The notes beneath the pieces are model-generated. The model did not search any database. It worked only from the letters and a program-made list of their open reading frames with translations, and was not told the origin of the DNA. Source: Candidatus Poribacteria bacterium (lineage in GTDB: Bacteria; Poribacteria; WGA-4E; WGA-3G). From it: a stretch of DNA of 7,679 nt. Positions 1 to 6,364 of the stretch are shown here, piece after piece. The stretch spans positions 1 through 7,679 of the forward strand of contig VYFM01000284.1 of NCBI GenBank assembly GCA_009842375.1. Direction: 5' to 3'. Within the stretch, counting starts at the first letter, position 1. Every line of letters starts with the position of its first letter. A program made the position numbers and the translations under genes.

Positions 1-1
1 G

Positions 2-103
2 GTGCTGTGTATTACAGGGAACCGTAAGCTAATCGCAAGCGGATTCGTTCAATTCGAAAATCGTGCATTCGTACTACTGCGGTGTAACCCTTCGTTCGGG
101 CCG
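2..103 (+). CDS. Possible 3' end of a gene entering from the left edge
   Basis: The second plus frame is open from the window edge to a TGA at 101-103, giving 33 residues that begin VLCITGNRKLIASGF and end NPSFGP. The other two plus frames close within about 35 bases. Composition is plausible for a protein C-terminus, but 33 codons can stay open by chance and no family is recognisable. The 77 bases from here to the next ATG at 181 show no convincing promoter or terminator. Confidence 0.2.
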
Positions 104-180
104 TGATGAGAGGGTGGACTGGGTAGAAGATTAACGGTCCATGCAGTATATCGCCCATGTACCCCGAGTAAATCGAACTG

Positions 181-873
181 ATGACACAACCTGAACCGAT
201 GTCCTTTTGTCCCAAAGACCAGATTGACGGTTATAGGAAACAGGTAAACGGGAATCCATACGAATGCTCCAGTCGCATCCAGTTTGATTTCCTGCACCAT
301 CACATCAGAAGTTGCACCGAAATATCACAAGCCGTCAAAGACAAGCAAACTACGGAGAGGACTGCGTTACAGTTGTGCGCCTTTCTTGCACACTGGGGAA
401 TGTTTCGAGGAAAAGGGAAACTCGGAGACAGAAATCTTTATTTCTTCCAGGAGATTTGTCTTGACCTGTTGGGAAACAAAGGAGTGCTATCGCGAATTGA
501 GGGAATCCCGTTTGAGAATCTGCATCGCAAGTTAAAGGACTCTGTATTGCAGGAGGCAATCGATGGGGTGAAGTGTGCGTTTGAATTAAGAGGAGTCAGC
601 CCAACCGACACCCTAGTCAGTAAAACGATGCTTGGCTTGCTCGGCAATATCCCGGGTTATGATCGATACTTCAAGAAAGGATTGTCGAAGTTGAAAGAGA
701 ACGATGAATTTAAAGGCACTATGGGATTCGGAGTCAAAGGACTGCTCAATTTATCTGAATGGTGCACTGAATATGACTGGCCTTCGATTAAGTCTAAAGC
801 TGACAAGCGCCGCTTGCTGCCTCGTGGTCGTCTTGTAGATATGGCGATTCATCAGTACGGAAGACCGAATTGA
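181..873 (+). CDS. Conserved protein of unknown function (WGM.RG-type family), 230 aa
   Basis: Complete 230-aa soluble protein with no signal peptide or membrane segment. I recognise, from memory, a family of uncharacterised bacterial proteins of about 200-250 aa marked by an aromatic block of the type WGMxRG, here LAHWGMFRGKGKL near residues 69-81. A central block PTDTLVSKTMLGLLGNIPGYDRYF (about 140-163) and a C-terminal block LPRGRLVDMAIHQYG (about 213-227) also fit that family, whose function is unknown. The ATG at 181 is the first start after an in-frame TAA at 169-171. No clear Shine-Dalgarno precedes it, and the ATG at 199 has none either. GC content is a little lower than in the gene remnant immediately downstream, and the gene ends about 30 bp before that remnant breaks off, so it may be recently inserted cargo. 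No partner gene is adjacent on the same strand. Confidence 0.8.
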   Translation: MTQPEPMSFCPKDQIDGYRKQVNGNPYECSSRIQFDFLHHHIRSCTEISQAVKDKQTTERTALQLCAFLAHWGMFRGKGKLGDRNLYFFQEICLDLLGNKGVLSRIEGIPFENLHRKLKDSVLQEAIDGVKCAFELRGVSPTDTLVSKTMLGLLGNIPGYDRYFKKGLSKLKENDEFKGTMGFGVKGLLNLSEWCTEYDWPSIKSKADKRRLLPRGRLVDMAIHQYGRPN

Positions 874-1047
874 TTTGATACCAACCACCGCACAGGAAAT
901 TGTATGGAGAAACTCCTGGTAGTAATTAGCACCGACATCAAACAGTACACGAGGATCAGCCGATGGCCCCCCTGGGCCGTTCAGGACAGCGGCAACAGCC
1001 AGGTGATTGTGGTCGGCCGCGGACACGGTGAAAGTGTTGGATTTCAT
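751..1047 (-). pseudogene. Truncated 5' end of an unknown gene
   Basis: An ATG at 1047 is preceded by a good Shine-Dalgarno (GGAG, 6 bases upstream in CTGGAGATTATTATG). The reading begins MKSNTFTVSAADHNHLAVAA and continues with GPGGPSADPRVLFDVGANYY, with GC-rich third positions typical of a real gene. From about position 905 downward the frame enters the 3' flank and then the antisense of the 230-aa gene. The residues there (RSSVLMNRHIYKTTT and on to a TAA at 751) have shadow character. I interpret bases about 905-1047 as a genuine N-terminus of about 48 residues cut off by a rearrangement, and 751-904 as run-off. No family is recognised. Alternatively it could be a short intact ORF of about 99 aa, but overlap with the C-terminal third of a conserved gene argues against that. 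Confidence 0.45.
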
Positions 1048-1169
1048 AATAATCTCCAGGTTGATGAAAAACACGAAATCCTGACTCTCTGACCACGTTC
1101 ACGTTCACCAATACTGAATTTTCTTGAACTCTAACTGACAGTAGAATGTATCGAAACGGTGAGAATCAA
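1048..1169. promoter_or_regulatory. Divergent intergenic region between two truncated gene starts
   Basis: This 122-bp spacer separates a minus-strand ATG (1047) from a plus-strand ATG (1170), each with its own ribosome binding site, so it should hold two outward promoters. It is AT-richer than the flanking coding ends. A TAGAAT at 1142-1147 resembles a -10 box, but no well-spaced -35 accompanies it. The tandem CACGTT repeat at 1094-1108 is the only candidate operator. The promoter role is inferred from layout. Confidence 0.35.
1094..1108 (+). repeat. Short tandem repeat CACGTT x2.5
   Basis: CACGTTCACGTTCAC is two and a half copies of a 6-base unit in the middle of the divergent spacer. It could be a tandem binding site for a regulator of the divergent pair, but a repeat this short may be chance. 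Confidence 0.3.
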
Positions 1170-1289
1170 ATGACAGAAATTCCACAGACTGCGGATGCGG
1201 AACTCCTAGAGAAATTTCTTCGCCTGAGTATTTATAGGTCGTATGAGCTACCTACACAAGTAGGACTGATAGCAAATAGGTCAAGATAG
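1170..1289 (+). pseudogene. Truncated 5' end of an unknown gene, 39 codons
   Basis: ATG at 1170 is preceded by GGTGAG about 7 bases upstream. The reading gives MTEIPQTADAELLEKFLRLS, then IYRSYELPTQVGLIANRSR, and stops at TAG 1287-1289. The N-terminus looks like a real acidic amphipathic helix (ADAELLEKFLRL). The stop lies inside the last codons of the convergent RelA/SpoT-domain gene (which ends at 1281), so the last few residues are probably supplied by the incoming DNA and the original gene is lost. A real 39-aa peptide is the alternative. A small hairpin CCTAC-ACAA-GTAGG at 1251-1264 lies inside it. No family is recognised. Confidence 0.4.
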
Positions 1290-4200
1290 AGAACCATTGT
1301 CATCCAAAGGTTCGCCTTGCTGCAATCTGCGCATGGCAATTTCTTCTTCGGCGCGGCGGTTTTCAGCGGAAACAATTTGCTCCAACTCATGAATCGTTCT
1401 TCTGGCAAATGCCGAAACTCTTGCATTGTCGTCTTCAAGCCATGGTGTCAACATGTTCGCTTTCGCCTGATAGGTCTGTGCAGGACCAAACTCGCCTGAC
1501 ATTACCCCCGTCTCCCGAATAACCACTGCAACCTGTTTCTCGATTTCTTCGTTTGCAGCATTCGATGCAAGAATTTTCCGAAGAAGAGGCAGCATATCTT
1601 CTCGACCCTTGTAACCATGCAGCGATGACGCGACCAGTTCCAGGCTGTCAATGTCAGCATCGTTGACCATAGCAACGAGCCGCGACGGCAAGGGTTCTTC
1701 GAAATTTGGGTAAATTCGGCTGAGGAAATGGGAAATTTGCCATGCACGAATGCCATTCTGACGTTCACGCCATTTCATCAGTACTACCATGATATCGCCA
1801 ACGTGCGGTTGCAAAACCTCATGCAGACTTTGGAATTCGAATGGGACCGGGTCGTAATCCGCCAGCGACCTGCCAGCAGCGATTGCAATCCGATCACCGA
1901 ACCATTCCAGGATCTTTTTGTGGTCTTTGGAAGCGATCAGCTGAAGTATCTGCTCAAGTTCATAGTCAATTCTAGGAAACTCAACAAGGGCTTCAAGCAG
2001 GGTGTCGGTTTGGGTCTGGTCCAGATTAAAAAACAGCGAATCTTCCCCGCCCTTGTCCCAATAGCGTTGCATCCAGTACTGCATGTTTGCTTGCCCTACA
2101 ACTTTCAGGCAGGGAAAGAAAATCTGGTCGAGCCAAAATGCGCGATCATCGCCAAAGTGTCTGATAGCCGCCACCAGAAGGGACACGCATGCAATTTGGT
2201 TCTGATCGTCAATGGCACGCCGTGCGATTTTGCGTACGACCGTAAGGTTTACGTTGTTGGCATGCGCGATCAGGTCTGCGATTTCCTGAACGAACAGGCC
2301 TCCCTTCAACCACTGTCCAAGTACTTTCTCGACCTCATTTCTGAGGTCAGTACCCAAAAGCGCTTGGCCAATCAGACGTATGGTCCAGGCCGGCATGATC
2401 TCGCGGTCCTTGAGTAGATCGAACGCCAGGCTTTCATGCCGTTCGGCGATAAGTGTAAGGAAATCTACATATGGAGGAAATGTAGCACCATTGTTCGATT
2501 CCACTTTCGCAGCAGTTGCCAGAAGGGATTTCCATTCCGGCCAGTTTTTTTCGGTTATGCCGTCGGCAAGTTCCTGCTGTTGCTGTCGACGGTAGGATTC
2601 ACGTCGGTCGAGATCCATTGAGTCTTCCTCCCATTCGTGAGGAAATACGGACTGAAATCCAACGATTGTCTTGAACAAAGGAAACTGCCCGTCTGCATTC
2701 AGCTTATCCCGAAGCAGGATCATATTTCCGACAAGTTGACCATGAGCACTAACGACATTGGCATCCGAAGCCAGGTGCTGTGGTAGTGACCTGTACCTTC
2801 GCCAATAGTGCAGCAATTGCGATTCAATATTCTGCCGGGCATTCAGGCTTGCCTTGGGCGCGAATTGAGCAATTCTTTCAAGAGAAAATGCCAGGTCCGA
2901 GCAGACCATCGCAGCGACATCCGCACTTTCAATACCATGGCGAGGCTGAACTCCTGCTGTAAATAGCGGCTGAATCGCACTCCGCAACAAGTCGTCGTCA
3001 GAAACCACACTTTCCGCATAGGTGGCAACCACATCTAAGACTTTCCTGCGTGCCTCTTCCAGCGGTACGCTATGCTGAATCCCGCCCTGACGAATCGTTA
3101 CCGAACTGGAGTGCCAGGTCATACCTTCGATGTCCGGTTGCAATATCTTGTTTGCTATCGCGAGGATCAATGGTGCCAGAGGTGGTATGTCCTTTTCCTT
3201 TGTAAGCAATTCGGCCAATCTCACTTGAACCGCGGGGCCTGATTGCTCCCATACGTGTATCGAATTTCTCGCGAGGACTTCGGCAACTTCGGTCAGTTGC
3301 CTCCTTGACTCAGCACTCGAACTATCGAGATAGAGGTCCCGAATGAAAATGTATGTTTCCTGGGGTTCAATATACCGATATTGTTTGACAATTTCGGCAA
3401 TCCGAGCAGTTACTTGGTTCGACTCAAATCCATCCAGGTCGCCAAACGGCGTCTCAAGCGGAACGGTTTCAGTCCGTAGTGCGATAATCCAGGCCTGCTT
3501 CAGCTTGTTTCGAATTTCCGGAAAGACTTCCGAGAGGCCATCATAGTGCGGCAGAACATATTTCTGTAACCGCATCAGGTGGTCGTGCCGATCATTGTTG
3601 TTTTCCGCCGATAAAATCTCCTCCAGGATTCCCGCGTCGAACAATGCCTTTCCATCAGCGAGCCTCTGCACATCAGCTGCGATTTGCTGGAAATGGTAGC
3701 CGGCGGGGAGAATGTGTCTACGCATCACATCTCCCAACCTCTTCTCGATCAGTTCCATTTCGCGAGAGCCAAAGCCGCCGAATTCGGAGCGCTTGTAAAT
3801 CGTGTCATGCGCCATCTCCGCCCATGCATGGTTGAGGCTTGTTTGGACTTGAACTTCGCAATACAGCCCTTCAAATTCGCGATATTCCAACAATTCCGTC
3901 CTATCCGCCTTCAGCTTGACTACATAGTTCCAGGACTGGAACAGATTGGCTGCCGATTCTTCTCCCGGCGGCGGCTGATGAATCCTTGAACGACCCCAGT
4001 CGATTTCGAAGAGACTCCTGAGAATGTCCGACTGTGTAAATCTGTTGACGTCGTTATTAGTGTAGAAGACGATTCTGCAACCGGCGAGGTCCTTGCGATG
4101 GGTCTCGATGTCATCACTATCCAGTTGATCATCTTCCCTTAATCGGCGTGATAGCGACTCGACTGTCTTTGCACGCTGCTGGATGTGTTGCAGGCGATAG

Positions 4201-4301
4201 CCCTTCTCTTCCTTAATCGCTCTTTCAAGCAGCTTGTGTACCTCAGCGCAGAGTTTGGCATAGCGTTCACGGCCAAACGATTCGTAATCCTGAATGTTCA
4301 T
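1281..4301 (-). CDS. Large RelA/SpoT-domain protein with helical-repeat C-terminal region (1006 aa), candidate stress/defence effector
   Basis: Residues about 10-185 match the RelA/SpoT nucleotide pyrophosphokinase fold. RAKTVESLSRRL (43-54) fits the RxKxxxS ATP-binding helix. KDLAGCRIVF (70-79) carries the metal-binding Asp71. CEVQVQTSLNHAWAEMAHD (148-166) carries catalytic Glu149 and the family signature WAExxH. The guanine-binding loop, normally GYxSxH, reads LFQSWN (120-125), so it is divergent. No HD hydrolase, TGS or ACT domain is present, so this is not a housekeeping RelA or SpoT. The remaining ~800 residues are almost wholly helical. The tail, from MLTPWLEDDNARVSAFARR (950-968) through an acidic-basic helix with ENRRAEEEI, is the HEAT-like ending seen in many large bacterial defence-type proteins. 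No membrane segment is visible. The ATG at 4301 is preferred over an in-frame GTG at 4337, which has no ribosome binding site and lies beside a hairpin; the ATG itself has only a weak purine stretch (AAAGAGAA) upstream. It is transcribed alone. Expected role, by family: transfer of pyrophosphate from ATP to a nucleotide or to tRNA. The trigger and substrate are unknown. Confidence 0.85.
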   Translation of the reverse strand: MNIQDYESFGRERYAKLCAEVHKLLERAIKEEKGYRLQHIQQRAKTVESLSRRLREDDQLDSDDIETHRKDLAGCRIVFYTNNDVNRFTQSDILRSLFEIDWGRSRIHQPPPGEESAANLFQSWNYVVKLKADRTELLEYREFEGLYCEVQVQTSLNHAWAEMAHDTIYKRSEFGGFGSREMELIEKRLGDVMRRHILPAGYHFQQIAADVQRLADGKALFDAGILEEILSAENNNDRHDHLMRLQKYVLPHYDGLSEVFPEIRNKLKQAWIIALRTETVPLETPFGDLDGFESNQVTARIAEIVKQYRYIEPQETYIFIRDLYLDSSSAESRRQLTEVAEVLARNSIHVWEQSGPAVQVRLAELLTKEKDIPPLAPLILAIANKILQPDIEGMTWHSSSVTIRQGGIQHSVPLEEARRKVLDVVATYAESVVSDDDLLRSAIQPLFTAGVQPRHGIESADVAAMVCSDLAFSLERIAQFAPKASLNARQNIESQLLHYWRRYRSLPQHLASDANVVSAHGQLVGNMILLRDKLNADGQFPLFKTIVGFQSVFPHEWEEDSMDLDRRESYRRQQQQELADGITEKNWPEWKSLLATAAKVESNNGATFPPYVDFLTLIAERHESLAFDLLKDREIMPAWTIRLIGQALLGTDLRNEVEKVLGQWLKGGLFVQEIADLIAHANNVNLTVVRKIARRAIDDQNQIACVSLLVAAIRHFGDDRAFWLDQIFFPCLKVVGQANMQYWMQRYWDKGGEDSLFFNLDQTQTDTLLEALVEFPRIDYELEQILQLIASKDHKKILEWFGDRIAIAAGRSLADYDPVPFEFQSLHEVLQPHVGDIMVVLMKWRERQNGIRAWQISHFLSRIYPNFEEPLPSRLVAMVNDADIDSLELVASSLHGYKGREDMLPLLRKILASNAANEEIEKQVAVVIRETGVMSGEFGPAQTYQAKANMLTPWLEDDNARVSAFARRTIHELEQIVSAENRRAEEEIAMRRLQQGEPLDDNGSLS

Positions 4302-4350
4302 TTTCAGTTGACGGTTCTCTTTCAATTTCCGTTTCACCGCCGGGTCCGAG

Positions 4351-4371
4351 CCGGCGAATCGAAGTCGCCGG
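4351..4371. promoter_or_regulatory. Perfect 7-bp hairpin upstream of the RelA/SpoT-domain gene
   Basis: CCGGCGA (4351-4357), a 7-base loop, then TCGCCGG (4365-4371). No T-tract follows on either strand, so it is a poor terminator. It sits 50 bases upstream of the ATG at 4301 and 43 bases before the divergent ATG at 4414, in a spacer that also holds GGGTCCG twice (4342-4348 and 4391-4397). A role as operator or 5'-leader structure is possible but is inferred from position only. Confidence 0.4.
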
Positions 4372-4413
4372 AAATATCAGGACAATGGCGGGGTCCGGAC
4401 AGACTTGGGGCTG

Positions 4414-4587
4414 ATGAAACCGAATACAAGCATCTTAGTGCGCAGGTTGGCGAATACGAACGGCATGGGGCTGGAGGGGAATCAGGTCGAAAGAGACTTT
4501 GCCCGTCTCACAAGGAGCAAAACAGGCAACGTACAGCTGCCTAAAAACGCGGCAAAGAAGGCCAAGGAGGCCGCCAAGAGCCCGTGA
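4414..4587 (+). CDS. Small basic protein of unknown function, 57 aa
   Basis: ATG at 4414 follows a G-rich stretch (TTGGGG) that may act as a weak ribosome binding site; an in-frame TTG at 4405 would add three residues. The product starts MKPNTSILVRRLANTNGMGL and ends in a strongly basic, helix-prone tail LPKNAAKKAKEAAKSP. Such a tail could contact nucleic acid or an acidic partner, but no domain is recognised. It is divergent from the large RelA/SpoT-domain gene across a 112-bp spacer and is followed 20 bp later by a perfect hairpin. Many toxic small alarmone synthetases are paired with a small antitoxin gene, so an antitoxin or regulator is one possibility. The opposite orientation is unusual for that, and it may simply be an unrelated small ORF. 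Confidence 0.45.
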   Translation: MKPNTSILVRRLANTNGMGLEGNQVERDFARLTRSKTGNVQLPKNAAKKAKEAAKSP

Positions 4588-4606
4588 TACCGTGATTCCT
4601 CACAAA

Positions 4607-4627
4607 AGGCCGCCAGTAGAGCGGCCT
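4607..4627. terminator. GC-rich hairpin, terminator-like
   Basis: AGGCCGC (4607-4613), loop CAGTAGA, GCGGCCT (4621-4627): a perfect 7-bp stem. On the minus strand it is followed by TTTTG, the usual intrinsic-terminator signature. On the plus strand the downstream bases (GCTTGCC) are only mildly T-rich. Placed 20 bp after the 57-aa ORF, it may end that transcript, or stop minus-strand read-through toward the RelA/SpoT-domain gene. A short tandem CCGTGATA/CCGTGATT lies just upstream at about 4582-4597. Confidence 0.5.
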
Positions 4628-4890
4628 GCTTGCCTGTGATATATTGCCGCTCCCCAGCCCGAATGGCTGTCCTGTGAACTTCACCGATCCTCCCCTGTAT
4701 GTTGTCACAACCCTGAAGACCGGCAAGATTGATACCGTATGTGAGCCATGTCTTGAGGCCGCGTGCAACAATCCGGGCGTGTCCGGAGACGGCGCTATCA
4801 ATCCCACACGCCCCGGCTCCGGGAACGGGATCTTTTTCTCATTAGTCACGTGGTTGGAACTCCTGCCCGTGACATCGTGGATATAGTTAA
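4628..4890. other. Stretch without a confident gene; open plus frame 4644-4886
   Basis: A plus-strand frame runs from a TTG at 4644 to TAG 4884-4886 (80 codons). It contains PPLYVVTTLKTGKIDTVCEP and a glycine/proline-rich part NPTRPGSGNGIFF. It has no ATG and no ribosome binding site, and proline and cysteine are high. It ends 4 bases before the ATG at 4891, so it could be the 3' remnant of a gene formerly upstream of that ORF. The antisense frame (4541-4912) is rich in P, R, S and G and looks like a shadow. I see no promoter of good match for the gene that follows; a TATAGT at 4882-4887 lies too close to the ATG. Confidence 0.25.
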
Positions 4891-5205
4891 ATGACAGGCG
4901 ACAACAAACCATTCCCTATAGACGCAATAGGGTATGTCCAAGATCACTTGGATTACACCATTGATGAATTACAGAATTGGTTTGTAGATACAGAGAATGT
5001 CTTTAGCAAACTACAAGGTGAGAATGATAAAGTCATGGCTGCACTAATAGCGGAAGGCTCATATAATGAAATGCAAAAATTCATAGAGGATTTACGGACT
5101 GCCCATACTCTCATAAGTAACACCGTAAAAGATTTACAGGCTAAGCATCAATCCATGGAATTTGAGTTCAGAAAATTGAAAGACTACAAAGAACGAGAAC
5201 TGTAA
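4891..5205 (+). CDS. Small acidic helical (coiled-coil-prone) protein of unknown function, 104 aa
   Basis: Complete 104-aa frame from ATG 4891 to TAA 5203-5205. It is AT-rich (about 40% GC), clearly lower than its neighbours, which suggests foreign origin. The sequence is almost all helix-forming: YVQDHLDYTIDELQNWF near the start, then NDKVMAALIAEGSYNEMQKF, then VKDLQAKHQSMEFEFRKLKD with heptad-like spacing of hydrophobics, suggesting a helical bundle or coiled coil. There is no signal peptide, membrane segment or known motif. No strong ribosome binding site is visible. The same reading frame continues past the stop through two more open segments to 5553 (see the next entry), so this may be the N-terminal part of a broken longer gene rather than a full protein. 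Confidence 0.6.
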   Translation: MTGDNKPFPIDAIGYVQDHLDYTIDELQNWFVDTENVFSKLQGENDKVMAALIAEGSYNEMQKFIEDLRTAHTLISNTVKDLQAKHQSMEFEFRKLKDYKEREL

Positions 5206-5553
5206 CCATGTCGCTTGACTGGAAGATTCATTATTGGTGCTGACGGATCAAATTTCACTTTTAATAAGAGTAGCGGTGAAGCAATCCATACGTTGCAATC
5301 TGAGGAAATGCCAAGCCATAGGCCTAAGTCTGTAGATGATCCGCTGACTGATGAATATTGACATTCGGGTAACGGTGGCTGCTCTCAACGCCGATTAGCT
5401 TTTGGTGCCCATAGTCCATTAAGTGGCATCATCGGACCAATGATTACGGGAGGCAGTGGCGAAGGTAAATTGATGGTATGGAAACTTGAGACTTCTACAA
5501 CGTATCGAAGTCGCCAACGCAATGCCTCGGCCAAGCTAAGCCAATGGTCTTGA
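5206..5553 (+). pseudogene. In-frame continuation of the 104-aa gene, interrupted by stop codons
   Basis: Directly after TAA 5203-5205 the same frame stays open for 51 codons to TGA 5359-5361. This part contains LTGRFIIGADGSNFTFNKSS and ends KSVDDPLTDEY. The same frame is then open for another 63 codons to TGA 5551-5553, with SPLSGIIGPMITGGSGEGKL followed by MVWKLETS. Both other plus frames contain several stops. The protein-like composition, the shared frame and an end one base short of the convergent gene's stop (5555) suggest decayed coding DNA. Possible separate starts are TTG 5215 and an ATG inside the third segment (about 5440). An ATG at 5208 would enter this frame only after a one-base shift. 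No family is recognised. The three segments could instead be unrelated remnants. Confidence 0.4.
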
Positions 5554-5554
5554 T

Positions 5555-6316
5555 TTACGTTATCTCATTTTGAGAGTCAGAGTGAGCGATCTCCGCCATC
5601 CGTCGGACTATTCTCTGGATTTCCCGATTCAGAAATTGTCGTTCGTTTTGGCTGAGATATCGATCAGCTGCAGTGCCTACAGCCTTTCTTGCTTCTGGGC
5701 CTCCTTTCTGAGAGGCAAGGCGGGCGATTTCGTCAAGAACGTTTTTCTCAATTCGATATTTTTCGGCAGCCGCCTCTCGTTTCCGCCCCGAATGCCCGTC
5801 TCTTTTCGCAGCATATTCGAGGAAGGTCAGGCAGAAATAGGAAAAACTCAACAGCGGCTCCCGGCCTGAACGAAACCTCAAATAGCGCTGAAAAATCATC
5901 TCCACGTCGGGATCGATGCCGATGTCCGATGGTGGTGGATGGTATCTTCCCACGCCAATGGAAATAGATAAGGCCGGAGGACCTATTCCAACTTCGACTC
6001 TCAGAGGTTCCGCGTAGATCATCCCCGGGGTTGGATCTCGATCGACGATCTCTGACTTCACGAATTTCAGCCGGAAAGTATCCGGACCATACTTGAGTTC
6101 CGTGTCAAATTCCCAGAAGCGGATGTAGTCCTCGATTGATCTCCTTGCGTCGACTTCCGTAGCATAGTGGGTCTTGAAGTCAAATCGCACTTGCTTGTCG
6201 TTGACTTCCAGGAGGAACTTGGGCTCCTCCAATACAAGCGGCTCGGCCTTGCTGTAGTCGATCAGCTTTCCATGCTCGATTCTGTAGATCAGCGCGACCA
6301 CATGCGGATCATTCAT
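5555..6316 (-). CDS. Conserved protein of unknown function, 253 aa
   Basis: Two-part soluble protein. The N-terminal ~95 residues, beginning MNDPHVVALIYRIEHGKLID, form a mixed alpha/beta region with KFLLEVNDKQVRFDFKTHY and RFWEFDTELKYGPDTFRLKF. I have seen this pattern (HVVxLxYR..., then a W-E-x-D core) in uncharacterised bacterial proteins. A conserved-looking linker YHPPPSDIGIDPDVEMIFQR (about 125-144) follows, then a helical region REPLLSFSYFCLTFLEYAA and a basic C-terminal helix. Function is unknown and no catalytic motif is evident. The ATG at 6316 is preferred because GAAGGA lies 8-9 bases upstream. An in-frame ATG at 6325 sits directly against that ribosome binding site with no spacing. 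It is the last gene of a minus-strand run and converges on the decayed plus-strand frame with a single base between stops. No terminator is visible there. Confidence 0.8.
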   Translation of the reverse strand: MNDPHVVALIYRIEHGKLIDYSKAEPLVLEEPKFLLEVNDKQVRFDFKTHYATEVDARRSIEDYIRFWEFDTELKYGPDTFRLKFVKSEIVDRDPTPGMIYAEPLRVEVGIGPPALSISIGVGRYHPPPSDIGIDPDVEMIFQRYLRFRSGREPLLSFSYFCLTFLEYAAKRDGHSGRKREAAAEKYRIEKNVLDEIARLASQKGGPEARKAVGTAADRYLSQNERQFLNREIQRIVRRMAEIAHSDSQNEIT

Positions 6317-6364
6317 CTTTGGCATCCTTCAATCTTGCATACATCCTCACGCCTGGTAGGTTTC

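Noticed and set aside
124..152. Candidate promoter for the 230-aa gene (TATATC at 147-152)
   Set aside because: The element 17 bases upstream (TAGAAG) matches a -35 at only three of six positions, which is too weak to annotate.
1728..2417. A 229-codon plus-strand open frame inside the RelA/SpoT-domain gene
   Set aside because: It is antisense to a continuous, motif-bearing 1006-aa frame and has no ribosome binding site; it is a shadow frame.
4335..4337. GTG start giving a 1018-aa version of the RelA/SpoT-domain protein
   Set aside because: The bases upstream are GC-rich without a Shine-Dalgarno and run toward a hairpin, and the extra 12 residues add no family motif.
4541..4912. A 123-codon minus-strand open frame
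   Set aside because: It is rich in P, R, S and G, has no recognisable motif, runs through the hairpin at 4607-4627, and overlaps both small plus-strand ORFs.
5362..5480. Possible integron attC-like site near the GTAACGG and CAACGCC words
   Set aside because: No consistent pair of inverse core and core sites with a foldable stem could be drawn, and no integrase or cassette series is present.
4358..5512. A shared 12-mer ATCGAAGTCGCC at 4358 and about 5504, and an inverted CGTATCGAAGTC match between 5501 and 7305
   Set aside because: Considered as possible attachment-site repeats. A few 12-base matches are expected by chance in a window of this size, and the matches do not extend.
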